DNA of 64,000 nucleotides from Lachnospiraceae bacterium (GCA_030526405.1 JAUNCZ010000013.1:1-64000); one strand, 5' to 3'. Positions 7,762 through 16,662 are shown, counted from the stretch's first letter. Numbers and translations: made by a program. Notes: generated from the letters alone by a model not told the origin.

Positions 7762-8007
7762 ATGGCAGTTAAAATTCGTTTAAGAAGAATGGGACAGAAA
7801 AAAGCACCTTTCTATAGAATCGTAGTAGCAGATGCTAACTCTCCACGTGATGGAAGATTCATCGAGGAGATCGGAACATACGATCCAACTCGTGAGCCAT
7901 CTGCATACTCTGTAGATGAGGAAGCTGCTAAAAAATGGCTGAAAAACGGAGCACAGCCAACAGACGTTGTTGCTAAAATCTTCAAACTGGCAGGTATCGA
8001 GAAATAA
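7762..8007 (+). CDS. rpsP: 30S ribosomal protein S16
   Basis: An 81-aa small-subunit protein with the family start [35 protein letters not shown]. The ribosome binding site is ATGGAGGAATT. It is the first ribosomal gene of the rpsP-khpA-rimM-trmD-rplS order typical of Firmicutes, and its codon use is visibly that of a highly expressed gene. Confidence 0.97.
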   Translation: MAVKIRLRRMGQKKAPFYRIVVADANSPRDGRFIEEIGTYDPTREPSAYSVDEEAAKKWLKNGAQPTDVVAKIFKLAGIEK

Positions 8008-8030
8008 TAATTCCTTCGGAGGTAGTAGTA

Positions 8031-8261
8031 ATGAAGGACTTAGTAGAGGTAATCGCAAAATCCTTAGTCGAAAATCCTGACGAGGTCGTTGTTACTGAAA
8101 CTGATAAGGGAAATGAACTGCTTGTTGAACTGAAGGTTGCACCTTCTGATATGGGTAAGGTAATTGGAAGACAGGGACGTATTGCGAAAGCGATCCGTGC
8201 AGTTGTTAAAGCAGCATCTTCCAAAAGCGACAAGAAGGTAGTAGTGGAGATTCTGCAGTAA
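8031..8261 (+). CDS. khpA: KH-domain RNA-binding protein KhpA
   Basis: A 76-aa protein that is essentially one KH domain. The GxxG loop is seen in MGKVIGRQGRIAKAIRAVV. KhpA (YlqC) pairs with KhpB/Jag and is a general RNA-binding protein linked to cell elongation in some Firmicutes. It lies between rpsP and rimM, as usual, and has the ribosome binding site GGAGGTAGTAGT. Confidence 0.92.
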   Translation: MKDLVEVIAKSLVENPDEVVVTETDKGNELLVELKVAPSDMGKVIGRQGRIAKAIRAVVKAASSKSDKKVVVEILQ

Positions 8262-8308
8262 TCAGAACAACAGTCAGCCGTCAATACGGTTTTGAACTAT
8301 GAAATGAG

Positions 8309-8342
8309 ACCCGGAAATGCTTTGAAAAAAGTCTTTCCGGGT
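8309..8342 (+). other. Hairpin between khpA and rimM
   Basis: Stem ACCCGGAAA (8309-8317) / TTTCCGGGT (8334-8342) with a 16-base loop, ending 8 bases before the rimM ribosome binding site. The T-run is short, so it may be a partial terminator, a processing site or an mRNA-stabilising hairpin. Confidence 0.5.
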
Positions 8343-8363
8343 TTACTACATATAGGAGATCTT

Positions 8364-8876
8364 ATGGAACAGTATTTAAAAATCGGAATTATCACATCCA
8401 CTCACGGCATTCGCGGCGAGGTAAAGGTATTCCCAACCACTGATGATCCTGCCCGCTTTAAAAAGCTTAAGACTGTTTATATGAAACAGGGACCATCCTA
8501 TGTACCCATGGATCTGGCCGGTGTTAAATTTTTCAAAAACATGGTCATTCTGAAATTCAAGGGACTGGATGATATCAATCTGGTGGAGAAATACCGCCAG
8601 ATGGAGCTGTATGTGGACCGCGCCCATGCAGTACCCCTGGGAGAGCACGAAAACTTCATCGCAGACCTCATTGATCTGAAGGTGATCACAGATGAGGGTG
8701 AGGAATTAGGTATCCTTACAGATGTGCTTCAGACCGGGGCTAATGACGTCTATATTGTAAAGACAGAGAAGTACGGGGAAGTGATGATCCCTGCCATTCG
8801 TCAGTGTATCCTGAAGGTGGATCTGGAGGAGGGAACCATGCTGGTACACCTGCTTCCGGGACTTCTTGAATTATAA
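8364..8876 (+). CDS. rimM: Ribosome maturation factor RimM
   Basis: A 170-aa factor for 16S rRNA processing and 30S head assembly, which binds S19. It has an N-terminal RimM beta barrel (GIITSTHGIRGEVKVFPTTDDP) and a C-terminal PRC barrel (VLQTGANDVYIVKTEKYGEVMIPA). The start at 8364 follows TAGGAGATCTT; the longer reading frame upstream overlaps the hairpin at 8309-8342 and is unlikely. trmD begins 11 bases after the stop. Confidence 0.95.
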   Translation: MEQYLKIGIITSTHGIRGEVKVFPTTDDPARFKKLKTVYMKQGPSYVPMDLAGVKFFKNMVILKFKGLDDINLVEKYRQMELYVDRAHAVPLGEHENFIADLIDLKVITDEGEELGILTDVLQTGANDVYIVKTEKYGEVMIPAIRQCILKVDLEEGTMLVHLLPGLLEL

Positions 8877-8886
8877 GGAAATGCCT

Positions 8887-9960
8887 ATGAAATATCATGT
8901 TTTAACTCTGTTTCCGGATATGATCCGTCAGGCTGCCGAAACCAGCATTCTTGGGAGGGCAGCAAAGAACGGCTTTATTTCTGTGGAGACAGTAAATATC
9001 AGAGATTTTTCAGCGAATAAGCACAATCGTGTGGATGATTATCCTTACGGCGGCGGTGCAGGAATGGTCATGGAGGCAGAACCGGTATACCGTGCCATCG
9101 AATCTGTGGCTCAGAACTGCAGCAAGCGTCCCAGAGTGATCTATCTGACCCCTCAGGGCAGGGTACTGAACCAGACCATGGTGGAGGAGTTTGCCATGGA
9201 GGAGGAGCTGGTGCTGCTCTGCGGTCATTATGAGGGCATTGATGAGCGTGTGCTGGAGGAATCTGTCACAGATTACGTATCCATCGGAGATTATGTGCTC
9301 ACCGGCGGTGAGCTGGGAGCCATGGTGCTCATTGATGCGGTGTCCCGCTTTGTGCCGGGAGTGTTAAGCAATGAGGAATCCTCCCAGTTTGAGTCTCTGC
9401 AGGACAATCTGCTGGAGTATCCCCACTATACCAGACCGGAAGTATGGCATGACCGCTGTGTTCCTGAGGTGCTTCTTTCCGGCGATCATAAAAAGATTGA
9501 GGCCTGGAGAAGGGAAAAGTCCTTGGAGAGAACAGAGGAGCGCCGTCCGGATCTTCTGAAGAAGAGCTATCAGGTTCGTTCCCTGTACTACGGACAGGGA
9601 GACTCTGCTGAATGTGCAGAGGCTCTCACCAGAGTGTTATCCAGATATGGGGAGCTGATGGATTTTAACAGAAAGAAGCTGAGAAAAACCAGATGGTCCT
9701 TCGGAAAGAATGATCTGCTGCTGTTTTTTATGGATGATATCGATGAAGAGTTCTGTCAGGTTTTCATGAATGGCAGAAAGACTCCGGCCTGTCTGATTCT
9801 GAGCCGGGAAATCTCTTCGGAAAAGAAGGCTCTTCTGACAGACATGCTGGATAAGCAGAAGATCCGTGTGCTGGACTGCATGGACCTGGAGGAGCTTCAG
9901 GGAGAGGAAGCTCTGAAAAGAGCCGGAATCCAGATCCGCCAGAAGGTTCTGGAATTATAA
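8887..9960 (+). CDS. trmD: tRNA (guanine37-N1)-methyltransferase TrmD with C-terminal extension
   Basis: A SPOUT-class enzyme that methylates G37 of tRNAs and prevents frameshifting. The core is clear: LFPDMI, the knot region LLCGHYEGIDERV and SIGDYVLTGGELGAM, and PHYTRPEVW. The usual length is about 240 aa. This one is 357 aa, with some 120 residues after SLYYGQGDSAE that I cannot assign (FNRKKLRKTRWSFGKNDLL, then VFMNGRKTPACLILSREIS). The ATG at 8887 follows AAGGAA by 6 bases; the ATG at 8881 is too close. Confidence 0.93.
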   Translation: MKYHVLTLFPDMIRQAAETSILGRAAKNGFISVETVNIRDFSANKHNRVDDYPYGGGAGMVMEAEPVYRAIESVAQNCSKRPRVIYLTPQGRVLNQTMVEEFAMEEELVLLCGHYEGIDERVLEESVTDYVSIGDYVLTGGELGAMVLIDAVSRFVPGVLSNEESSQFESLQDNLLEYPHYTRPEVWHDRCVPEVLLSGDHKKIEAWRREKSLERTEERRPDLLKKSYQVRSLYYGQGDSAECAEALTRVLSRYGELMDFNRKKLRKTRWSFGKNDLLLFFMDDIDEEFCQVFMNGRKTPACLILSREISSEKKALLTDMLDKQKIRVLDCMDLEELQGEEALKRAGIQIRQKVLEL

Positions 9961-9996
9961 ATCAGGGATTGTATTTTATTCTGAAATAAAAAAAGC

Positions 9997-10025
9997 TTGC
10001 ATTTTTCACTGAACTGGTATATAAT
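9997..10025 (+). promoter_or_regulatory. Promoter of rplS
   Basis: TTGCAT (9997-10002), 17 bases, perfect TATAAT (10020-10025). It gives rplS its own transcription start in addition to any read-through from trmD. Confidence 0.7.
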
Positions 10026-10031
10026 TCGACG

Positions 10032-10118
10032 TGTTGTGAAAACGCAGATGGTCCGCTGTCACGTTTATCGGTGATAAGAACATCCAACTATTATTTAAAT
10101 TTAAGGAGAGATAAGAAC
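10032..10118 (+). promoter_or_regulatory. rplS leader, possible L19 autoregulatory RNA
   Basis: The 85-nt leader between the predicted start and rplS contains GATGGTCCGCTGTCAC and short complementary blocks. L19 leaders are known in Bacillus. I cannot confirm the consensus fold by eye. Confidence 0.4.
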
Positions 10119-10466
10119 ATGAACGAGATCATCAAAAAGATCGAAGCTGAGCAGCTTAAAGCAAACGTTGATGAGTTCCGTGTAGGAGACACTGTACGTG
10201 TTTACGGAAAAATCAAAGAGGGAAACAGAGAGAGAATCCAGGTATTCGAGGGTGTTGTTCTGAAAAGACAGGGCGGATCCAACCGTGAGACTTTCACTGT
10301 AAGAAAAACTTCTAACGGTGTTGGCGTAGAGAAAACATGGCCACTTCACAGCCCTAACGTAGAGAAAATCGAGGTTGTTCGTCGCGGTAAAGTAAGACGT
10401 GCTAAACTGAACTACCTGAGAGAGCGTGTAGGTAAAGCCGCTAAAGTTAAAGAGCTGGTTAGATAA
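10119..10466 (+). CDS. rplS: 50S ribosomal protein L19
   Basis: A 115-aa large-subunit protein at the 30S-50S interface. Family motifs: [53 protein letters not shown], and [17 protein letters not shown]. The start follows TTAAGGAGAG. Its own promoter lies 94 bases upstream and a strong terminator follows. Confidence 0.97.
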   Translation: MNEIIKKIEAEQLKANVDEFRVGDTVRVYGKIKEGNRERIQVFEGVVLKRQGGSNRETFTVRKTSNGVGVEKTWPLHSPNVEKIEVVRRGKVRRAKLNYLRERVGKAAKVKELVR

Positions 10467-10500
10467 TTCATTTTCGAATCGGTTTTATAGAGAACACAAT

Positions 10501-10536
10501 ACAGGGACTTATACGAAGGTATATGTCCCTGTTTTG
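10501..10536 (+). terminator. Terminator after rplS
   Basis: Stem beginning ACAGGGAC pairs with GTCCCTGT and is followed by TTTTG. The inner part (TTATAC / GTATAT) extends the stem. Confidence 0.8.
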
Positions 10537-10594
10537 TGATATCCTCTGACAATGTGTCATCAGGTGGAAAGTATTACCCAAACAGGAGAAGGCG

Positions 10595-11167
10595 ATGAGA
10601 TTTACAGCTAGATATCTGAGGGATTATTTTCTGCAGGCAAAAATCAAAAATATCATCATGTGGATCCTGGAGATTTCACTGATGATCATCTTGGGATTTG
10701 GCTATGCAACCTATTTCTGTCAGAATGTGGTGGTTCAGGAGAGTTCCATGGAGCCCACCATTTCAGCAGGAGAGACGTTGCTGATCAACCGGTTTGCATA
10801 CAAGATCTCCTCTCCAAAAAGAGGTGATATTATTGCATTCCGAACAGAAGATAATCCAGAAAGCAGTATTCATATCAAGCGTGTGATCGGATTACCTGGG
10901 GAGACGATCCAGATCAAAGAAGGACAGATACTTGTTGACGGGCAGACCTATATTGAAAAGAAGGGGTTTCCATCCATCAAGGATGGGGGTCTGGCGGAAG
11001 CAGAAGTCATACTGGGGGGAACAGAGTATTTCGTGTTGGGCGATAACCGCAACAACAGTGAAGACAGCCGACATATGGATGTGGGCAATGTGAAGAAGGA
11101 GCAGATTGTTGGAAAGCTCTGGTTCATAACTGCACCTAAGTCGGAATTTGGTTTCCTGATTGATTAG
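10595..11167 (+). CDS. lepB: Signal peptidase I
   Basis: A 190-aa membrane-bound serine/lysine protease that removes signal peptides from secreted proteins. One N-terminal membrane helix at about residues 20-42. Catalytic Ser51 is in SSMEPT and Lys95 in HIKRVIGLPGE; the GDNRNNSEDSR box lies near residue 148. The length is typical of Firmicute enzymes. It sits between rplS and rbgA, a common position in Clostridia. Confidence 0.95.
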   Translation: MRFTARYLRDYFLQAKIKNIIMWILEISLMIILGFGYATYFCQNVVVQESSMEPTISAGETLLINRFAYKISSPKRGDIIAFRTEDNPESSIHIKRVIGLPGETIQIKEGQILVDGQTYIEKKGFPSIKDGGLAEAEVILGGTEYFVLGDNRNNSEDSRHMDVGNVKKEQIVGKLWFITAPKSEFGFLID

Positions 11168-11200
11168 TTGAAGGGTTTAGAAAGAGAGTTTTAATTAAGT

Positions 11201-12049
11201 ATGGATATTCAATGGTATCCTGGTCATATGACCAAAGCAAGACGACAGATGCAGGAGGATCTGAAACTGATCGACCTGATCATCGAGCTGGTAGACGCGA
11301 GAATTCCCGTTTCCAGCCGTAATCCGGACATCGGTGAGCTGGGCAAGGGGAAAGCCCGTCTGATTCTTATGAACAAGGCCGATCTTGCAGACGATGCAGC
11401 AAACAGAAAATGGCTGGACTTTTTTAAGAGTCAGGGCTATCATGCACTTCTTATTGATTCACGCAGCGGAAAAGGTGTCCGCAGTATCGGACCCATCGTT
11501 CAGGAGGCGTGCAAGGAGAAGATTGAGCGTGATGCCAGAAGAGGAATCAAGAACAGACCGATTCGTGCCATGGTAGTTGGAATTCCAAATGTAGGCAAAT
11601 CTACTTTCATCAACTCCTATGCCGGAAGAGCCTGTGCGAAAACCGGAAATAAACCTGGAGTAACTAAAGGAAAACAGTGGATCCGACTTGGCAAGGGTCT
11701 TGAGCTCCTTGATACTCCCGGAATTCTCTGGCCAAAATTTGATGATCCGGAGGTTGGAAAGCGTCTTGCCATCATCGGTTCTGTGAAGGATGAGCTCTTA
11801 AACGTGGAGGAACTGTCCCTTTCTATGATGAAGTTCCTGAAGGAGACTTATCCGGGAACTCTTCATGAGCGTTATCAGGCTGATGAGAGCAAAACAGAGG
11901 TGGATAACCTGTATGAGATCGCAGCAAACAGACAGTGTGTGCTGAAGGGCGGCGATCCTGATACAGTGAAAGCAGCCTCCATCCTGATGGATGATTATAG
12001 AAGCGGAAAGCTTGGAAAGATTTCTCTTGAGCATCCCGCAGCTGAATAA
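11201..12049 (+). CDS. rbgA: Ribosome biogenesis GTPase RbgA (YlqF)
   Basis: A 282-aa circularly permuted GTPase needed for late 50S assembly. The motif order G4-G1-G3 is visible: NKADLAD near residue 57, then GIPNVGKSTFIN near 127, then DTPGILWPKF. It starts MDIQWYPGHMTKARRQM, the usual family start. In most Firmicutes it is followed directly by rnhB; here a palindromic element and glycerate kinase lie between. Confidence 0.95.
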   Translation: MDIQWYPGHMTKARRQMQEDLKLIDLIIELVDARIPVSSRNPDIGELGKGKARLILMNKADLADDAANRKWLDFFKSQGYHALLIDSRSGKGVRSIGPIVQEACKEKIERDARRGIKNRPIRAMVVGIPNVGKSTFINSYAGRACAKTGNKPGVTKGKQWIRLGKGLELLDTPGILWPKFDDPEVGKRLAIIGSVKDELLNVEELSLSMMKFLKETYPGTLHERYQADESKTEVDNLYEIAANRQCVLKGGDPDTVKAASILMDDYRSGKLGKISLEHPAAE

Positions 12050-12239
12050 AGGGAAACATGCTTTGCAGGTTTCCTGTGTATGATAAATGATACTAGTGAG
12101 AGATATCTGATGGACATCGGGTATCTCTCATTTTTCGTTATAGCGGACCGGAATATGAGGATGGGCGATGTTTCGCTCTCTGTGTTATACTGTGTAACAG
12201 AAGAATTATTTCATAGAAGAATTATAGAACAGAAGAACT

Positions 12240-12395
12240 GTTTTATCTCAGTGGAGAAGACTCCCACCTCTATAGGTGGTGAGCATTGACAAATTAGTCT
12301 CAGTGGGAGTCAAATCTCCGACTGAGATAAAACGCTCCGCGAGGATGCGCAGCGATTCTGATAGGAAAATGTCAGCAAAAGCTGACCAGAATCGC
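12240..12395. repeat. Nested palindromic element, MITE-like or structured RNA
   Basis: A 13-bp perfect inverted repeat GTTTTATCTCAGT (12240-12252) / ACTGAGATAAAAC (12321-12333) encloses two further paired blocks: GGAGA/TCTCC and GACTCCCAC/GTGGGAGTC. At its tip is CCACCT/AGGTGG. A second hairpin follows: GCGATTCTG (12352-12360) / CAGAATCGC (12387-12395), with GTCAGC/GCTGAC inside. No ORF of substance lies here. It looks like a miniature mobile element or a structured RNA. The rest of 12050-12479 shows nothing else I can name. Confidence 0.65.
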
Positions 12396-12479
12396 GCGCC
12401 AAGTCTCCGCAAGCGTCGACTTGAAAGAAAACAGGTACTTTGTTATAGCGGAATTATATGGTAGTACAGGAGGTGTGAT

Positions 12480-13709
12480 ATGAAGGTGGTTGTGGCTGTG
12501 GATTCTCTGAAAGGCAGTCTCTCCAGCATGGAGGCGGGAAATGCAGTGAAGAGGGGAATTGAACGGGTATTTCCGGAGGCGCAGGTACAGGTGTGTCCCC
12601 TGGCAGATGGTGGAGAGGGCACTGTGGAGGCTCTCACTGCCGGCATGGGGGGAGAACTGGTCAGAACAATGGTCACCGGCCCCCTTGGGAAGCCTGTGGA
12701 GGCGGTTTATGGAATTCTTCCCGGTGGAAAAACCGCAGTGATGGAGATGGCTTCGGCTGCAGGCATAACCCTTCTGTCTAAAGAGGAGAGAAATCCTCTG
12801 GAGACCACCACCTATGGTGTGGGAGAATTGCTGCGGGATGCCATCAGCAGAGGCTGTCGTTCCTTTATTATGGGCATCGGAGGCAGTGCCACCAACGACG
12901 GCGGTATGGGAATGCTGCAGGCACTCGGTTTTGAGTTTCTTGATGAACAGGGGAAACCTGTTCCCTGCAAGGGAAGGGGACTGGAGAATCTGCATTCCAT
13001 TTCCGTTGCCCATGCCCTACCGGAGCTTTCGGAGTGCAGCTTCCGCATCGCCTGCGATGTGAAGAATCCCCTCTGCGGACAGCAGGGTTGCTCTGTAGTG
13101 TTCGGACCCCAGAAAGGAGCGGATCCGGAGATGATTCGCTTGATGGACGGCTGGCTGGAACACTATGCGAAACTGACAGAGAAAGTATTGACGGAGGAAA
13201 ATTGGGGCCGGAAGACTGGCTCGGGGGCGAATTCAGAAGCGGAATCAGGAGCGGCTTCTTCAACAGCGGCAGAAACAATTTCTCGTTTCGATAAGAATTA
13301 TCCCGGCACAGGGGCTGCCGGAGGCCTTGGTTTTGCCCTGCGCAGTTATCTGGGAGCGCAGCTGGAATCGGGGATTCGTATTGTTCTGGAGGAGACGGCA
13401 CTGGAGCAGAAGATCCGAGAGGCGGATCTGGTGGTCACCGGAGAGGGGCGTCTGGATGCCCAGACAGCCATGGGAAAGGCTCCGGCGGGGGTGGCTGCCA
13501 TGGCAAAGAAATTGGGAAAACCGGTGTTGGCATTTTCAGGATGTGTGACGGAGGATGCGGGTATCTGCAATGAGAAGGGTATCGATGCCTTCTTCCCCAT
13601 TCTCAGAGAGGTGGTTTCTCTGGAGGAGGCTCTGGAGCCGCAGCGGGCAGCTGCCAATATGACGGCCACGGTGGAACAGGTGATGCGACTGGTCCGACTG
13701 TATCGATAA
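12480..13709 (+). CDS. Glycerate kinase
   Basis: Phosphorylates D-glycerate (GarK/GlxK family, 409 aa against a usual ~380). Family motifs: VVAVDSLKGSLSSMEAGNAVKRG, PLADGGEGTVEAL, GIGGSATNDGGMGMLQALGF and GEGRLDAQTAMGKAPAGVA. The extra length is a low-complexity insert of about 30 residues rich in Ala, Ser, Glu and Gly near residues 242-262 (GANSEAESGAASSTAAE), probably a surface loop. The ribosome binding site is CAGGAGGTGTGATA. It splits the usual rbgA-rnhB pair and has no obvious functional partner nearby. Confidence 0.9.
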   Translation: MKVVVAVDSLKGSLSSMEAGNAVKRGIERVFPEAQVQVCPLADGGEGTVEALTAGMGGELVRTMVTGPLGKPVEAVYGILPGGKTAVMEMASAAGITLLSKEERNPLETTTYGVGELLRDAISRGCRSFIMGIGGSATNDGGMGMLQALGFEFLDEQGKPVPCKGRGLENLHSISVAHALPELSECSFRIACDVKNPLCGQQGCSVVFGPQKGADPEMIRLMDGWLEHYAKLTEKVLTEENWGRKTGSGANSEAESGAASSTAAETISRFDKNYPGTGAAGGLGFALRSYLGAQLESGIRIVLEETALEQKIREADLVVTGEGRLDAQTAMGKAPAGVAAMAKKLGKPVLAFSGCVTEDAGICNEKGIDAFFPILREVVSLEEALEPQRAAANMTATVEQVMRLVRLYR

Positions 13710-14274
13710 ATTCGGAAAAAGGGATTGTGAATGTCCGCTTTAATGTGGCTTTTTCTGCTGCAGACAGCTTTGCATCGGAGAGATTGACTGGTGGGAGGAT
13801 GTGACCTTTGATGATATCAGACAGGTGAGCATAAGGATGTCGCCGGAGTGATAAAATATTTCGGTATCTTACGAAAATGTACGAAAAAAAGAACAGGAAA
13901 AGCAGGCTGATAAATTGTTATTATTTTGACAAACAGGCCTGCTTTTGCTATACTGTTATTAAAGAAATGTACAGAGATAAAAAAGCGGAAATATGCGGAA
14001 GGCACTGTGTTCAGAAGGAAAGACATGCGGTAAGTTGTCATCTGGAAACTGTGTATACAATTTATTTTGGGGGACCGGAATAGTTCATATATAGCTTGAG
14101 AATTCGAGGCTGTATTATTTACAATTTGGGTTAACTGGGATAATATAATATACATCATGACAGGGATTTTCTGCTGACAAAACGGGAAACCTTTTGGGGA
14201 CAGGAGAGAAACAGTTGTCATGTAAATGTAAAGACATAACTGAAAATAAGTAGAAAAAAGAAGAGTAGTCAGAG
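13710..14274. other. Gene-free spacer with a buried promoter
   Basis: No credible gene is seen in these 565 bases. At 13722-13740 is a partial copy of the dispersed repeat found at 41600 and 45831. A good promoter, TTGACA (13926-13931), 17 bases, TATACT (13949-13954), lies inside a long hairpin formed by AAAAGCAGGC and GCCTGCTTTT, so its -35 region is part of the loop. It would drive rnhB and possibly the ATP synthase genes through a long leader. Confidence 0.5.
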
Positions 14275-15042
14275 ATGAAAAAATCATTAGCAGCGATCAA
14301 AGAGGAATTTCAGATGACGCCCAGGGAAGACTGGAATCAGTTGTTTTCTGTCTATGATGAGGATGACAGAAAGGGTGTCAGGGATTTTCTTGCCCGATGC
14401 CGGAAGCAGCTGGAGAAGGACCGGGAAGAGCTGGAGCGTCTGGAGGCCCTCTGCAGATACGAAAAAGAGTATTCGGATTACGAATACATTTGTGGAATCG
14501 ATGAGGTTGGCCGCGGTCCGCTGGCAGGACCTGTGGTGGCAGGAGCGGTGATTCTTCCAAAGGATGTGAGGATCCCGGGCATCAATGATTCGAAAAAACT
14601 CAGTGAAAAGAAACGAGAAGAACTGTATGATGTGATCCGTGAAAAGGCCATCTGCTGGGCGGTGGGTTATGCATCCCCCCAGCGGATCGATGAGATCAAC
14701 ATCCTTCAGGCAACCTATGAGGCCATGCGGGAGGCAATCTCCCAGCTGGATCCTGTACCGGGTCTTCTTCTGAATGATGCAGTGAAGATTCCGGGAGTGG
14801 ATATTCCTCAGGTGCCCATTATCAAGGGAGATGCAAAAAGTCAGTCCATTGCAGCTGCCAGTATCCTGGCTAAGGTCACAAGGGACAGACTGATGGTGGA
14901 GTATGACAAGCTGATGCCGGAGTATGGCTTTGCTTCCAACAAAGGTTACGGCTCGGCGGCTCATATAGCAGCTTTGAAGGAGGTGGGACCAAGTCCGATC
15001 CACAGAGCTACCTTTATCAAGAATTTCGGAGGAGAGAACTGA
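14275..15042 (+). CDS. rnhB: Ribonuclease HII
   Basis: Cleaves the RNA of RNA-DNA hybrids and starts ribonucleotide excision repair. 255 aa with the motifs CGIDEVGRGPLAGPVVAGAV, GINDSKKLSEKKRE, and KGDAKSQSIAAASILAKVTRDRLM, and an N-terminal helical extension of ~70 residues as in other Clostridia. The upstream ribosome binding site is weak (AGAAGAG). The next gene starts 2 bases after its stop and uses the ribosome binding site inside rnhB's 3' end. Confidence 0.95.
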   Translation: MKKSLAAIKEEFQMTPREDWNQLFSVYDEDDRKGVRDFLARCRKQLEKDREELERLEALCRYEKEYSDYEYICGIDEVGRGPLAGPVVAGAVILPKDVRIPGINDSKKLSEKKREELYDVIREKAICWAVGYASPQRIDEINILQATYEAMREAISQLDPVPGLLLNDAVKIPGVDIPQVPIIKGDAKSQSIAAASILAKVTRDRLMVEYDKLMPEYGFASNKGYGSAAHIAALKEVGPSPIHRATFIKNFGGEN

Positions 15043-15043
15043 A

Positions 15044-15304
15044 GTGAAACCGGTAATGAATTTTTTTACGACCATGACAATAGTCACCCAGTTTGCTGTT
15101 TCTCTTCTGACACCCATTGTACTGAGTCTTCTTCTGTGCTGGTATCTCACCGACAGAACAGGAATCGGACTCTGGGTTTATATCCCTGGTTTTATCGTGG
15201 GGTTTGGCACTGCATTTATGGTGGCCTACAAGCTGTATCTGCAGGTGCTGAAGAAGGATAAGAAGGAAAACCGTCAGAGGACATCCTTCAACAGACACAT
15301 ATAA
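15044..15304 (+). CDS. AtpZ/AtpI family membrane protein
   Basis: An 86-aa protein with two membrane helices (VTQFAVSLLTPIVLSLLLCWYL and WVYIPGFIVGFGTAFMVAYKLYL) and a basic tail. This matches AtpZ, which assists F-type ATP synthase and is linked to Mg2+ or assembly. It uses a GTG start 7 bases after GGAGGAGAG, located in the rnhB coding end. Its position as the first gene before the atp operon supports the call. Confidence 0.75.
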   Translation: MKPVMNFFTTMTIVTQFAVSLLTPIVLSLLLCWYLTDRTGIGLWVYIPGFIVGFGTAFMVAYKLYLQVLKKDKKENRQRTSFNRHI

Positions 15305-15322
15305 AAGGAGAGAAAGAGTATT

Positions 15323-15730
15323 ATGTTTAAGTTGCAGCCAGATGTAAAAAAGGAGATGAAAAACATCGTTCTTTATACCTGTATCGGGATCGTGCTGGAG
15401 ATAATCCTTCTGATTCTGGCACATTTCTTTGTGATTCCGGACAAGATTCCCTTTGATTACACCATTTTCACAGGCGCCCTGGCCGGCGGCTTTGTGGCGG
15501 TGCTGAATTTCTTTCTTATGGCATTGACGGTTCAGAAGGTGGCAGGGGTCACCGATGACCAGAAGCTGGCAAGAAAGATCCTGCAGGGCAGCTATTCCAA
15601 AAGGATGCTGATGCAGGTGGTATGGATCGTCATCGCCATCGTGGCTCCATGCTTCAATGTGGTGGCAGGAATCCTGCCTCTTCTGTTCCCTACCATGGGA
15701 ATCAAGGTAAGAGCTGTTCTGGGCATCTGA
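15323..15730 (+). CDS. ATP synthase subunit I-like protein
   Basis: A 135-aa protein with four predicted membrane helices, of the ATP synthase I family. In Na+- and H+-type synthases AtpI helps assemble the c-ring. The pattern here, a short basic N-terminus, a helix pair (IVLYTCIGIVLEIILLILAHF and FTGALAGGFVAVLNFFLMAL), a basic loop (GSYSKRMLMQ) and another pair, fits. It stands 170 bases before atpB. Confidence 0.7.
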   Translation: MFKLQPDVKKEMKNIVLYTCIGIVLEIILLILAHFFVIPDKIPFDYTIFTGALAGGFVAVLNFFLMALTVQKVAGVTDDQKLARKILQGSYSKRMLMQVVWIVIAIVAPCFNVVAGILPLLFPTMGIKVRAVLGI

Positions 15731-15900
15731 ATCAGAGAATTACGTGATTAGCATTATTACATCATCCTGTTTCAGGAAAAAACGGACTGCAGCATGTAAT
15801 GTGTTATCAATACAGGAGCTTTTCAGCCCCCTCTCTTAAGGAATGCTGAAATCCAACACCGAACTAATTATTTAAAAATACAAAGAAAGGAGGAAGAAGC

Positions 15901-16662
15901 TTGGATATTAATATTAGCGGCCCAAAAGTCTTCTGGACGGCCCCCTGGGATGTGCCCATCATGGGAAAATTTCAGCTTTCGGAGACGATTCTTGTAAGCT
16001 GGCTCGTAATGGCGATCATTACGATCCTCTGCATCGTTCTGACCAGAGATCTGAAGGTCGAGAATATTTCCAAACGACAGGCACTGGCAGAGTTCATTGT
16101 AGAAAAGCTGGATAACTTTGTACTTGGAAACATGGGCGAGCGATTCAGGTATATGATCCCCTTTGTGGGAGCACTGTTTGCAACAAGCCTTGTATCCAAC
16201 CTGATCAGTCTTACCGGTCTTCGAAGCCCTACAGCGGATCTTTCCACTGAGGCAGGCTGGGCCATTGTGGTATTCATCATGATCACCAGACAGAAGCTGA
16301 AGACAAACGGACTGAAGGGCTATCTGAAGGGCTTCACAGAGCCGATCGTTGTAATGACACCATTCAATATTCTGGGAGAATTCTCTACTCCAGTCAGTAT
16401 GGCATGTCGACACTTTGGAAATATTTTCTCAGGAATCGTAATCAATGCACTGATCTACGGAGCTTTAGCTGTAGTAAGTTCCGCAGTTCTTGGACTGATT
16501 CCTGGCGCAGTCGGAGCAGTTCTGTCACAGATCCCGATCTTTTCCGTGGGTCTGCCGGCAATCACATCCGTTTATTTTGACTGGTTTACCGGCTGCATGC
16601 AGGCATTTATCTTCAGTATGCTGACTATCATGTATATTGCGGTAGAAGCAGGAGATGAATAA
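15901..16662 (+). CDS. atpB: ATP synthase F0 subunit a
   Basis: The membrane stator channel of the F0 motor (253 aa). The conserved arginine is in MACRHFGNIFSG and the last helices are in VYFDWFTGCMQAFIFSMLTIMYI. The start is TTG at 15901, 8 bases after AAAGGAGG. It works with the c-ring encoded next; the c subunit motif points to Na+ as the coupling ion. Confidence 0.93.
   Translation: MDINISGPKVFWTAPWDVPIMGKFQLSETILVSWLVMAIITILCIVLTRDLKVENISKRQALAEFIVEKLDNFVLGNMGERFRYMIPFVGALFATSLVSNLISLTGLRSPTADLSTEAGWAIVVFIMITRQKLKTNGLKGYLKGFTEPIVVMTPFNILGEFSTPVSMACRHFGNIFSGIVINALIYGALAVVSSAVLGLIPGAVGAVLSQIPIFSVGLPAITSVYFDWFTGCMQAFIFSMLTIMYIAVEAGDE

Noticed and set aside
12080-12464. Short ORFs in the rbgA-glycerate kinase spacer
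   Set aside because: They are read through the palindromic element and have no ribosome binding sites.
13877-14083. 68-aa ORF in the rnhB upstream spacer
   Set aside because: It overlaps the promoter and hairpin at 13895-13954, has no ribosome binding site and no recognisable pattern.
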